This document shows, piece by piece, positions 19,297 through 27,499 of a DNA stretch of 64,000 nucleotides (position 1 is the first letter of the stretch; every line of letters starts with the position of its first letter). The stretch spans positions 1 through 64,000 of the forward strand of contig NZ_BALG01000048.1 of assembly GCF_000315235.1 (NCBI RefSeq). Direction: 5' to 3'. Both the position numbers and the translations under genes were made by a program. The stretch comes from Paenibacillus popilliae ATCC 14706. GTDB taxonomy: Bacteria > Bacillota > Bacilli > Paenibacillales > Paenibacillaceae. The notes below the pieces were generated by a model. That model was given only the letters and a program-made list of their open reading frames with translations, made no database searches and was not told the origin of the DNA.

Positions 19297-19908
19297 TTAT
19301 ACAAAATACAACCCTTCGGTTGTACATACCGTTCTTACCAAGTCCACTTGCTCCTGGTCGCAAGCATAAACAATAGCACAATCACCGCCAACCCAAAGTA
19401 TGACTTTGATATCCACCAAATATAGACAAGTTGAAACAAAATTTCTTGAACCTAAGACAAATAAACACCGTAGAACTTCCAAATCATCAATTTCTACGAT
19501 CTCCCCCCTGGAAAACAATGACTTCACTTTCAACAAAAATGGCCTATTTAAAAATTCATCAGGAAAACAAAAAGGGTTACCATATAGAATATCGCTCTCT
19601 ACATGGATGGAAGAATACGCGCATAGCTTAAAGTAAATAGATAAAAATTTCTTTTCTTTTTCAAAATAAATGGCATTAAAACCGTACATATCATCGTAAG
19701 TGTAGAACGACTCCAGTTGCCCATATCTTCCTTCAATTCTAACCGTTTTGGGCATATCATCGATTCTAAACATTCTTTTTTTATAGCATATATCCATCTC
19801 TTCCCATTTATCACCTAAAAAATTATCCCAATCACTATCGATCAAATTTTGATTCAATAAAGATAAATCAATATCAAATCTACGACATAAGGAATCTCTT
19901 ATATTCAT
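19297..19908 (-). CDS. Candidate immunity protein 2 (unknown family)
   Basis: A 203-residue soluble protein counted from ATG 19908, which follows GAAAGGGGA at good spacing. Shared features with its two neighbours are RRFDIDLSLLNQN, MFRIDDMP, YGQLESFYTYDDMYGFNAIY and the C-terminal CDQEQVDLVRTVCTTEGLYF. It lies 30 bp after immunity gene 1 and is surely cotranscribed with it. Family unknown; the immunity role is inferred from position and triplication. Confidence 0.65.
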   Translation of the reverse strand: MNIRDSLCRRFDIDLSLLNQNLIDSDWDNFLGDKWEEMDICYKKRMFRIDDMPKTVRIEGRYGQLESFYTYDDMYGFNAIYFEKEKKFLSIYFKLCAYSSIHVESDILYGNPFCFPDEFLNRPFLLKVKSLFSRGEIVEIDDLEVLRCLFVLGSRNFVSTCLYLVDIKVILWVGGDCAIVYACDQEQVDLVRTVCTTEGLYFV

Positions 19909-19938
19909 GACTACATTCCCCTTTCTCAAAACAACAAC

Positions 19939-20559
19939 CTACCCGCTCCTACATCCGTTTGCAAGCAGAACTAAATTCTGCGCCGCACATGCTGTTCTGA
20001 CAACATTCACTTGTTCCTGATCAGCGATATAAACCACATAACCCGCAGTCGTTGTCCACACAATCGTCTTCCGGTCTAGCAAATAAAAACAAGTGGTCAT
20101 CCTATTTCGTAAACTTGCCACAACCAAACATTTTACAATTTCCCGATCGCTTACTTCTTCTAAAATTTCCTGCTCAAATAACGATTTCATGCCCAATAAA
20201 ATGTCTGGTTCTACACATTCTTCTGGGAAATTTAAAAGGTTCGCATCATAGAGAAATTCACTTTCTATACGAACGATACCATGTTCTCCTAATGCAAACA
20301 GAATCGATAATAGTTTGGTTACCATTTCACTATCCACGGCATCGCTCTTGCTTTCCGGCTGCCCCATACAACCATCTATGTGATACATTCTGTCTTTATA
20401 CACCGTATCCATCATCTGTTGTTTATCGACTAAGAAACACTCTTCATTCCAATCATCATCGGGCACCGTTTGCTGAAATAAAGGTAAATCAATATCAAAT
20501 ATAGGACATAAATCATGGATTCGCCCCTCTACGACCAGCCTCTTTTCCCAGTATGGCAA
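19939..20559 (-). CDS. Candidate immunity protein 1 (unknown family)
   Basis: A 206-residue soluble protein if it starts at TTG 20559, seven bases after GGAAGGGAG; longer frames start without a site. It shares PIFDIDLPLFQQTVPDDDWN, YKDRMYHIDG and ADQEQVNVVRTACAAQNL with the other two copies, but lacks part of the middle FYxxDDxxG segment. It is the immunity-type gene nearest the intact toxin-like gene and therefore the likeliest cognate partner. A hairpin with a T-run separates it from the toxin gene. Confidence 0.65.
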   Translation of the reverse strand: MPYWEKRLVVEGRIHDLCPIFDIDLPLFQQTVPDDDWNEECFLVDKQQMMDTVYKDRMYHIDGCMGQPESKSDAVDSEMVTKLLSILFALGEHGIVRIESEFLYDANLLNFPEECVEPDILLGMKSLFEQEILEEVSDREIVKCLVVASLRNRMTTCFYLLDRKTIVWTTTAGYVVYIADQEQVNVVRTACAAQNLVLLANGCRSG

Positions 20560-20598
20560 AGACAAAACTCCCTTCCTTGTATAAATTGAAAGATAGTC

Positions 20599-20625
20599 AA
20601 AAAGCCCTCCAAGCAAGGGCTTTTT
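20599..20625 (-). terminator. Terminator between toxin and first immunity gene
   Basis: On the minus strand AAAAAGCCCT pairs with AGGGCTTTTT across 7 nt and ends in a T-run. It lies about 120 nt past the toxin stop and 40 nt before the immunity start, so immunity expression probably needs read-through or its own promoter. Two direct repeats (aaatctacaaaccg at 20640 and 20655) lie just upstream. Confidence 0.7.
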
Positions 20626-20743
20626 GTACCTCTATCCGTAAATCTACAAACCGAAAATCTACAAACCGAGCACATGCTTTTTTTCGTGATAGAAGCAGTG
20701 AACGATCCCAATCTATGTTACTTCGCTTGCCTGCGTGTTTGGT

Positions 20744-21466
20744 TTATTTGCCAACAATTTTTCCCTCTGCAGTTAGTGATGCAATTCTTTTTTTTCCTTT
20801 ATACAGTTTCCATTTATCACCTTTATGAGGGTCGGAACATCTATTTTTTTCTATTAACCAACCTGTATCAGGATCTTTATATTTTACGCTAGTTTTACTT
20901 TTTACTTTTTGGTTAAATTTATCGAGATCAACCGTATAATCATCACCATCTTTTTTCAATTTCTTTGGAATTGCCGTTGCCGCGTCTTCAATTTCTTTTT
21001 TCGTGTTGTAATAGACGGAATCTTCAGCTTTTTCATAGTCATTTACCGTTAGCGCAATCCCGGTAGTTACGGTAGCAGCGGACACAATCGCAGCCGCGAT
21101 TTCAGCAGCGCCCCATGCTAACGGAATGACAAAGACAAATCGCTTGTGCCGGTTTCCTTGTGCTGGCTTTTCCAACCAAGATAACACCGTTCCGATAGAA
21201 GCGCCGTGTTCTTCAAACACGGTTTCCCCTGTATGCTGGTCTACGACCTGAATGTCGAGCGTTTGCGGAATTTCATGGTACGTTACGTAGGTAGTGTAGT
21301 CCTCTTTGTGGATTATGAAACGTTTCTCCTGATCGACGGAATAGGATGGCTCAACTTCTACTTGCCCTGGGGAAGCATAAGAAACACCCGCCAACGATAC
21401 AACCAAGGAACATACGACCATACCTGACAACATCTTTTTCAGTATCTTCAATAGTAAACCTGCCAA
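20744..21466 (-). CDS. Secreted toxin-like protein with variable-tip architecture
   Basis: About 235-240 residues; the start is TTG 21466 or TTG 21451. A signal peptide is clear (MVVCSLVVSLAGVSYA). The middle holds a hydrophobic alanine-rich stretch (IPLAWGAAEIAAAIVSAATV) like the pretoxin segments of small Gram-positive toxins. The tip, KYKDPDTGWLIEKN to KGKKRIASLTAEGKIVGK, has the DPxTGWxIEK...KWKLYxGKxRxASL pattern found at the ends of polymorphic and contact-dependent toxins, where it is usually a nuclease-type domain. The downstream paralogous small proteins and the displaced second tip support a toxin/immunity reading. Exact toxin family not assigned. Confidence 0.65.
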   Translation of the reverse strand: MAGLLLKILKKMLSGMVVCSLVVSLAGVSYASPGQVEVEPSYSVDQEKRFIIHKEDYTTYVTYHEIPQTLDIQVVDQHTGETVFEEHGASIGTVLSWLEKPAQGNRHKRFVFVIPLAWGAAEIAAAIVSAATVTTGIALTVNDYEKAEDSVYYNTKKEIEDAATAIPKKLKKDGDDYTVDLDKFNQKVKSKTSVKYKDPDTGWLIEKNRCSDPHKGDKWKLYKGKKRIASLTAEGKIVGK

Positions 21467-21741
21467 AATATGGTTTCAAGTCATTTTACCATGAAAATTA
21501 TGGAATTAAAAGAGAAAAATTAGGCGCAACAACAAAAAACTATATTAGCTGAGCATCTGTATAAAGGTAAATGCTTCCGGACATGGTGCTGTGGAGATTA
21601 TGCGCGCTGGAAAAATATCTATAAATATAGGACTGCGAGTGATGACCGGAAGACGAAATTTCAAGCGCTTCATCGATACGAATCTACTTGCTATTGACAA
21701 TAAGTTTGCATTAATGGAGGACAGCAACCAATGGATAAGCT

Positions 21742-23040
21742 TTAATTCGCCTCGACATGAGATACGGTTATGGCGGCGGCATCGACGGCTTGCTGCCCTT
21801 GTGCTTCGATTTGAATCAACGCTTCATCGATGGTTAGTTTGCCTGCAATGACGTCCTCCACGATTTCGTTCCCGACGCTTTTGAGCGCATTAATGATTTC
21901 GTAATGCACGAAATCATAAGGATTAACATTGTTCGGAGAAGCCTTTAGCATCGTCAAGGGCGATAAGTCGTGGCCCTTCACCGAAGCGGAAAGATCTGTT
22001 CGTGCCGTAAGCCCATAATCCATGTCCAATGAGGCGTCGGCTCCTCCTTGCACGATCCACTTCAGCAATTCCCATGCCGCTTTTTGCCGTTCCGAAGCTG
22101 CCGCTGCCGAGATTCCGTAGATTTCTCCAATACTGTAATAATCGCTATAGTCCGGATTACGGGGATCTACGGGGACGGTGACCATATCCCAATGGATGGT
22201 CTGTCCACCCTCAAAATGTTGATTGATGTTAAAATTAGAAGCAGCGCCTTCGGATTGCAGCTCCATGGCAGCCTGGCCTGTATAGATCGGGTCAAGTTCC
22301 ATCTCGCCTTCGGTTGGCTGCGTCTCCTTATAGATGCGTCCGGAGCGCAGCGCGTCCATCGTTTTGCTCCATATTCTCTTCCACGCGGGGGTATTCATCT
22401 GAATTTTCAAGGTGTTTGGGTCAATGAACCGCAATCCTTCCGTTTGTCCCCAACGCATAATAAGCGCTATGCCGATGTTTTCGTAATAGTTGGACTTAAA
22501 GCCGTAGAGCGGCTTCCCATCGTCGGCTTGCGCGGGAAAGCGGCTGGCCAACTCAAAGATGTCCCCCCAGGTAGAGCGGTTTTTTGGAAGCGGGATCTTG
22601 TACTTGGCAAACAAATCTTTATTATAGAAAATGGCGCAGCTCGAAAAGGAGGGTGCCAGACCGTACAGTCCGTTTTCCGTGTTGAACGTCAATATATCGG
22701 TCATGATCGGAGATATGTTCTTCCACTGGCTAGGTTCCTGCTGGATAAGTGGTTCCAGATGAAGCAAGCCGCCCGAATCGCTCAGCTCCTTATAGGCGGA
22801 TAAGCTGTTGAAATAGCGGATGTCAACCGTTGATGTCTGGTCTGCCTTCGGGATAACTTGAATGTCAATTAGGGGGAAATGGCGTTCGAAGGGGTAGGCA
22901 TATCTTTTGTAAAACTCGTTGGGATAAGGATATTCCACGGTAAGGGTAATCGGCTTTTCGGCAGTGCTATGGCAAGCTAACAATATCAGCATAAGCATAA
23001 GAAATATCATTCCGCATATCGCAATTTTGTTTTGCCTCAT
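21742..23040 (-). CDS. Extracellular solute-binding lipoprotein (family 1)
   Basis: A 432-residue lipoprotein (LMLILLACHS lipobox). The body has the family 1 solute-binding layout, with FYKRYAYPFERHFPLIDIQV near the start, YGLAPSFSSCAIFYNKDLFA in the middle and QKAAWELLKWIVQGG later. Such proteins deliver sugars or peptides to an ABC importer, but no permease or ATPase gene is nearby. It is related in layout to the protein at 23647-24915, with a small secreted protein between them. GGGAGGTAACGTC precedes the ATG. Substrate unknown. Confidence 0.8.
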   Translation of the reverse strand: MRQNKIAICGMIFLMLMLILLACHSTAEKPITLTVEYPYPNEFYKRYAYPFERHFPLIDIQVIPKADQTSTVDIRYFNSLSAYKELSDSGGLLHLEPLIQQEPSQWKNISPIMTDILTFNTENGLYGLAPSFSSCAIFYNKDLFAKYKIPLPKNRSTWGDIFELASRFPAQADDGKPLYGFKSNYYENIGIALIMRWGQTEGLRFIDPNTLKIQMNTPAWKRIWSKTMDALRSGRIYKETQPTEGEMELDPIYTGQAAMELQSEGAASNFNINQHFEGGQTIHWDMVTVPVDPRNPDYSDYYSIGEIYGISAAAASERQKAAWELLKWIVQGGADASLDMDYGLTARTDLSASVKGHDLSPLTMLKASPNNVNPYDFVHYEIINALKSVGNEIVEDVIAGKLTIDEALIQIEAQGQQAVDAAAITVSHVEAN

Positions 23041-23100
23041 GACGTTACCTCCCGAAGGTAGATTGGATACAAGGGTGGGAGAAGCCCACCCTTGTGTAGA

Positions 23101-23496
23101 TTAATGCCAAGAAAAATTTTTCATCGATGATTGACAGCTCTCTGTGCCATCCTTGTAATAGGTCCGCGAGACCGAGTTTAGCGAGTAGGAACCTGAGGAA
23201 TCATATTCTCTCGTGTACCATGCTGTTTCATTATGTGTGGTCGTAGAATTGCTTCCCTGTTCCTTCTTGACATTTCCTTGATAGAAGGTGCCGAATACAC
23301 TGATTTTTTTCATGTTCGCATTTCCTGTCCGGGCATAGGCTTTGCCTTTTACTTTCTCATCGTCACCGACGACATAGTCGATGTACGCATCCGTAAATGC
23401 TTTCGGGTCTTTTTTGCAAGTCGTTGCGGACACGGACATGGCCGTACCGAGACACAACGCAGTTGCCACACATAACACCGTGATTTTCCTGGTCAT
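23101..23496 (-). CDS. Small secreted protein, unknown
   Basis: 131 residues from ATG 23496, with AAGGAG nine bases upstream; an ATG at 23514 overlaps the site itself. The signal peptide is clear (LCVATALCLGTAMSVSA). The mature part is about 105 residues, hydrophilic, with two cysteines, and ends YYKDGTESCQSSMKNFSWH. The size and beta-rich look recall secreted bacteriocin-like proteins, but no family is recognised. It lies between two solute-binding lipoprotein genes on the same strand. Confidence 0.6.
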   Translation of the reverse strand: MTRKITVLCVATALCLGTAMSVSATTCKKDPKAFTDAYIDYVVGDDEKVKGKAYARTGNANMKKISVFGTFYQGNVKKEQGSNSTTTHNETAWYTREYDSSGSYSLNSVSRTYYKDGTESCQSSMKNFSWH

Positions 23497-23646
23497 CCTT
23501 ACCATCTCCTTCATTTAATAATGTTCCACTCCATTCTGCAGTTCCGAGGTGCAAAAAATGAATCACCCCCCTAAGGCCAATGAACGACCGATTGGTATAC
23601 TGTGGATGCGTCGTTTATGGAAACGGAATGTCCGCATACACCGGAA

Positions 23647-24915
23647 TCATTTGATAAGCTGCTGCGAGTCGCGCTGCAATTGATCCAATGCTTCTTCTAG
23701 CGTGTGGCTTCCGTCCAGTATGCCTTGAATCGCCGTATTCGCTTTCCCTATCAGTTCCGACGGTACTCTTTCCACAGGACGGTAAGTTTGCCGCAGTGCG
23801 TACATGGCAGACAAGCGCTCTCGTTCCTCTTGATTCGTGCTTACCTCGCTCTGTAGGGTAGAGAAACCAAATAAAGAGCGGTAATCCCATTTGGCAACGG
23901 TACGGGAGTTGAGAAACTTTACCAGTTCCCAAGCCGCTTCTTTGTCGGCAGATTGAGCGGACACTGCATACAACCCATCGATTTGCAACGTATCGTTGTT
24001 ATCCGGCTGAGCTGGATGCGTTGGAAACGGAGCTAATGACCATTGGAATGAAAGTTCCTTCTTGCCGGCAAGCGGCTTGTACTCCTCATAATTAACGACG
24101 GCCATGGCTTGCTGGCCGGCATGGAAGGCATCCATATACGTATTTGAATCAGAGTTGTTCATAAGTTGTCCGCCCTGCAAGAGAGGCAGCGTAAGCTTCC
24201 AGATTTGCTTCCAGGAATCGCTGGCGACCGCTGCAGAGGGCGGGTTGCCTTGCATCATCGTTAAGCCTTGGCCGAAGCCGACCTTCAACATAAATTCAAA
24301 GGAAGAAGGGGCGTGAGTTGCAAGCCCGATAAGCGCATTGCCGTGCTCGTCCTTCGCAGGAAATCTCCCGGCTAAGCGGAGCAGATCCTCCCAGGTCATT
24401 CCTTCGTGCGGATATTTGATATGGTACGCATCGAAAAGGTCTTTATTGTATGCGATAGCTTGTCCGTAGAAGCTAGGAGGCAATCCGTATAGCTTCCCGC
24501 TTCCGATCGAACGGACATAATCGACGACTTGGGGAATGTAGTCGTCCAACGGGAAGGAATCTCTCTGAATCCATAAGTCCAATGGTTGCAAATCATTGCG
24601 ATCTGCCATTTCCTTCAATATATCCGGTGGCAAATAGATAATATCGAATTTGTTCTGCTTCACCCAGTTCTCCACAGAAATCTTCTTCGACACGAGCGGA
24701 ATGGTGGATGTAATCGTAAGCCTAAGGTTTGGATATTCCAGATTGAACAGATTGTCGTAGCGCTTAAAAAACGCGCTTTCATTTGTATAAGCAATCGTGA
24801 GCGCTGCCTTTTTATCTTTGGGGAACGGAGGAGCTTCATTTTCTCGACATCCTGCTAGGAGGCCAGTCAAACATACGATGGAAGCGAGAAGCGTGGTCAG
24901 GCGTCTTCTTTTCAA
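23647..24915 (-). CDS. Extracellular solute-binding lipoprotein (family 1)
   Basis: A 422-residue lipoprotein from TTG 24915, which follows GAGGTG at 9 nt; a frame open to 24960 lacks a site. The lipobox is LTGLLAGC. Family features include FFKRYDNLFNLEYPNLRLTI, LYGLPPSFYGQAIAYNKDLF and EAAWELVKFLNSRTVAKWDY. It is a paralogue of the protein at 21742-23040. No transporter membrane genes are near, so it may lend itself to an importer elsewhere or act in sensing. Confidence 0.8.
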   Translation of the reverse strand: MKRRRLTTLLASIVCLTGLLAGCRENEAPPFPKDKKAALTIAYTNESAFFKRYDNLFNLEYPNLRLTITSTIPLVSKKISVENWVKQNKFDIIYLPPDILKEMADRNDLQPLDLWIQRDSFPLDDYIPQVVDYVRSIGSGKLYGLPPSFYGQAIAYNKDLFDAYHIKYPHEGMTWEDLLRLAGRFPAKDEHGNALIGLATHAPSSFEFMLKVGFGQGLTMMQGNPPSAAVASDSWKQIWKLTLPLLQGGQLMNNSDSNTYMDAFHAGQQAMAVVNYEEYKPLAGKKELSFQWSLAPFPTHPAQPDNNDTLQIDGLYAVSAQSADKEAAWELVKFLNSRTVAKWDYRSLFGFSTLQSEVSTNQEERERLSAMYALRQTYRPVERVPSELIGKANTAIQGILDGSHTLEEALDQLQRDSQQLIK

Positions 24916-25208
24916 TTGTGAACACCTCAATGCGAGAAATTTTATTCTAAAATATCCCAACTACTTTTACTATATCACTTATACTATATTTTAGACTGAA
25001 TGTAAATGGATAGTGTTTTATCATATGGATGATATACTATTCCTGTGATATGGCAATTATTAATCGGACGGTAACACGTTTCCGTTGAGATCTTTATAAG
25101 ATTTCCCCACCGATGTAGATTTAGATCTTCACGGGGGCCGGATTGTCAGCGGGGCCTTATGACTATCAAATTTGTAAGCGTATTCCGTTTTGTTGGGAGG
25201 GATGAGCT
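24916..25208. other. AT-rich intergenic region
   Basis: It contains the upstream region of the minus-strand lipoprotein gene; runs such as tatatcacttatactatatt suggest its promoter. No gene is supported. Confidence 0.4.
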
Positions 25209-25426
25209 ATGTCGGATAAGAGGTGGGGTGGTGTCCTTGGCTTGCTGTTCCTGTCCTTTCTTTATCTTCCCTTTCAGTTCACATCCTTATCTCGCAGGGG
25301 CTGGACAATCTGTATTGGCGGATGATCGAGCAAGGGGTGAAAGATGCGGCGAACCGGCTAGGCATTGCCTTGGAATATGTCGGGCCGCTCCACATCAATC
25401 CGGAGGAACAGACGATGCTGTTGTAA
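25209..25426 (+). pseudogene. Frameshifted periplasmic-binding-protein remnant
   Basis: ATG 25209 opens MSDKRWGGVLGLLFLSFLYL, a signal-like start, and stops at about 25325. The adjacent frame continues with HILISQGLDNLYWRMIEQG and IALEYVGPLHINPEEQTMLL, typical of the N-terminal half of sugar-binding proteins of the RbsB/LacI type. It then stops at 25426. At least one frameshift and loss of the C-terminal two thirds make this a pseudogene. The following 250 bp hold only unassigned short frames. Confidence 0.55.
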
Positions 25427-25681
25427 AAAGCCATCTTCGCGGTCGTTCATTTCGATCAGGTTCCGGTTCGAGCCGGAAGCTGCTCCCGCCCGGAACAACT
25501 GCAAGCGATCCGAAGCGGAACCCGCACCGAAGAGGCGCTTCATGCGGCCATTCATCAAGTGCAAGCAAGCCGTGATCGGGAAGCGCATGCGGTTATGGAG
25601 CAGGCGCGAGCGATCATTCACGAGCGGTTTCATCTGCAATGACGCAGACAGGCCATCTTCCGGAGACTTCTTCCGGCGGGT

Positions 25682-25963
25682 CTATTCGTCTTCCATCCGT
25701 TCCCTTTGCGAGTCCTCCGTCATCAGGTCTTCGTCGGGAAAGTTACGTGTCCATCCTTGGTGCAATTGCAGGTTTTCATTGCCGAACGGGCGCGGGCCAT
25801 GCTGCCCATTGCGCCACGGCGTGCTTTTGCCAAGCGATTCCGATTCGATGCTCGCTCCGTACGGCCCTTCTGGGAACTCCTCCGCCGTCAGGTCATTGCG
25901 CTGCGATTGTATCGTAGACACATCGGTATGGTTGTGTTCGGTCTCGCGATCCGATGGATCCAT
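25682..25963 (-). CDS. 93-residue acidic soluble protein, hypothetical
   Basis: Start taken as ATG 25963 behind AGGCAGGTG. The product is hydrophilic and probably disordered, with TIQSQRNDLTAEEFPEGPYG and FGNENLQLHQGWTRNFPDED. Short proteins with an IxSQRNxLxxEEFPEGPYG core occur in Paenibacillus as far as recalled, with no assigned role. No signal peptide, helix or cysteine is present. Confidence 0.5.
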   Translation of the reverse strand: MDPSDRETEHNHTDVSTIQSQRNDLTAEEFPEGPYGASIESESLGKSTPWRNGQHGPRPFGNENLQLHQGWTRNFPDEDLMTEDSQRERMEDE

Positions 25964-26169
25964 TAATGGGAGCACCTGCCTTTCTTTTTCGAGTAGTGTA
26001 TCCTTGAAATCCCGCTCTCATTCAAGCTCTTTTCAGTAGGACACCGCTTCGAAGATAGATTGTGCTTGTCAATCTAGTCCGCATAATTGGTCCAATTCCT
26101 TCATAGACATGTTATCAGTGATGGGAGTACACCGAATCGAAGAATACTCATGTCAGAGGGGATGATTAC

Positions 26170-27288
26170 ATGCGTCGACTCACGTGGATGTTGGCCATCG
26201 TGATGAGTGTGGCGATCCTGGTCGCCGGATGCGGGAAGAAGGACGCAACCGATGTGGTCCATGACCTGGATCAAGTAATGAGCAAATTGGAAAGCTATGC
26301 CGGCATCGGCACGATGACGCTGCATTCCGGTACACAGCCGCTGCAGTATCGCGTGGAGGTGTGGTATCAGGATCCGACTTATTATCGGATTGAGCTGACG
26401 AACGAGAAGAAGGATATCAAGCAGATCGTGCTACGCAATGAAGAGGGCGTATTCGTGCTGACGCCGAGCCTGAAGAAGATTTTCCGCTTTCAGAGCGAGT
26501 GGCCGGAGAATCAAGGTCAAGTATACCTCTACCAGACCCTGGTCCGCAGCATTCTCTCGGATGAGGGACGCCAGTTCACCGAGGACGGCGACAGCTATGT
26601 ATTCGATGTGGTAGCCGATTATCAGACCGACTCGCTCGTCCGCCAGAAGATCTGGCTGCACAAGAGCGATTACACGCCGAAGCAGGTGCAGGTTACCGAT
26701 TCGGAAGCGCAGGTTGTCGTCGAGATGAAGTTCAATCAATTCGAATTCGGTAAGAAATTCGATAAAGATTCCTTCGATATGCAGCGCAATATGACCGGCA
26801 TGAATCATGCGAAGATTCCAAACGGTGAGCTGGATAAGAACGGACAGCCGCCATCCCAGGAGACGCTTGCCCCTGCGGACGGAGACGAAGGTACAGATGA
26901 AGCAGGGCAGCAGCCTGATACTGCGCAGGTGGAAAAGGATATGGGGCCATTCGGCTTCATTGAGCCGTCCTATCTCCCGGAAGACGTAGCCAAGCTCGAT
27001 CAGAAGGAGCTGCCGAACAACGGAGATTATCCAGTCATGATGCGGTATACGGGCACGTATTCGTTCACGCTGATCGAATCCCGGCCGAAGGATGTGGAAG
27101 TCGGGCTTCAGGTCGGTGAATCGAAGGCGGTGGACCTGGGCTTCACCTATGGGCAAATGGCCGGTGAGGAGCAGAAGACGCTGACCTGGACCTATGAAGG
27201 AGTGAAGTATCGGATGCTTAGCGGCGACCTGCCGGAACAAGAAATGGTGAGAATTGCACAATCGCTCGTGGATCAGCCTGGGAAATAA
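26170..27288 (+). CDS. ydcC: YdcC-like LolA-fold sporulation lipoprotein
   Basis: A 372-residue lipoprotein (MSVAILVAGCGKK). After the anchor it has the LolA-like beta-fold (LESYAGIGTMTLHSGTQPLQ, then KKIFRFQSEWPENQGQVYLY) and a linker rich in Pro, Gln and Asp at about 225-265. A C-terminal domain seen in YdcC relatives follows. In B. subtilis ydcC lies directly upstream of alr and is expressed in sporulation; the same order here supports the name. GAGGGGATG precedes the ATG. It probably handles lipids or lipoproteins at the outer face of the membrane. Confidence 0.8.
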   Translation: MRRLTWMLAIVMSVAILVAGCGKKDATDVVHDLDQVMSKLESYAGIGTMTLHSGTQPLQYRVEVWYQDPTYYRIELTNEKKDIKQIVLRNEEGVFVLTPSLKKIFRFQSEWPENQGQVYLYQTLVRSILSDEGRQFTEDGDSYVFDVVADYQTDSLVRQKIWLHKSDYTPKQVQVTDSEAQVVVEMKFNQFEFGKKFDKDSFDMQRNMTGMNHAKIPNGELDKNGQPPSQETLAPADGDEGTDEAGQQPDTAQVEKDMGPFGFIEPSYLPEDVAKLDQKELPNNGDYPVMMRYTGTYSFTLIESRPKDVEVGLQVGESKAVDLGFTYGQMAGEEQKTLTWTYEGVKYRMLSGDLPEQEMVRIAQSLVDQPGK

Positions 27289-27499
27289 CGACTTCAGGGT
27301 CCAGTTCTCCGGTCCGTATTCCGTGGCGCTTAACGGGATACGGACCTTATCGCGATCGGCATGCAGGTATAAATGGGTGAACTTCCCTTAGTAATGGGTG
27401 GTAATTCCGACTCTCCTTGGTTGACAGTCTCCGCCATGGGCATTAACATAGGTTTGTTACATGGAACGGGATGAACAGACATGAAGAAGGTGACTGACC

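Noticed and set aside
21545-21741. Short frames on both strands between the toxin-like gene and the binding protein
   Set aside because: No ribosome binding site, no recognisable motif, and frames overlap each other.
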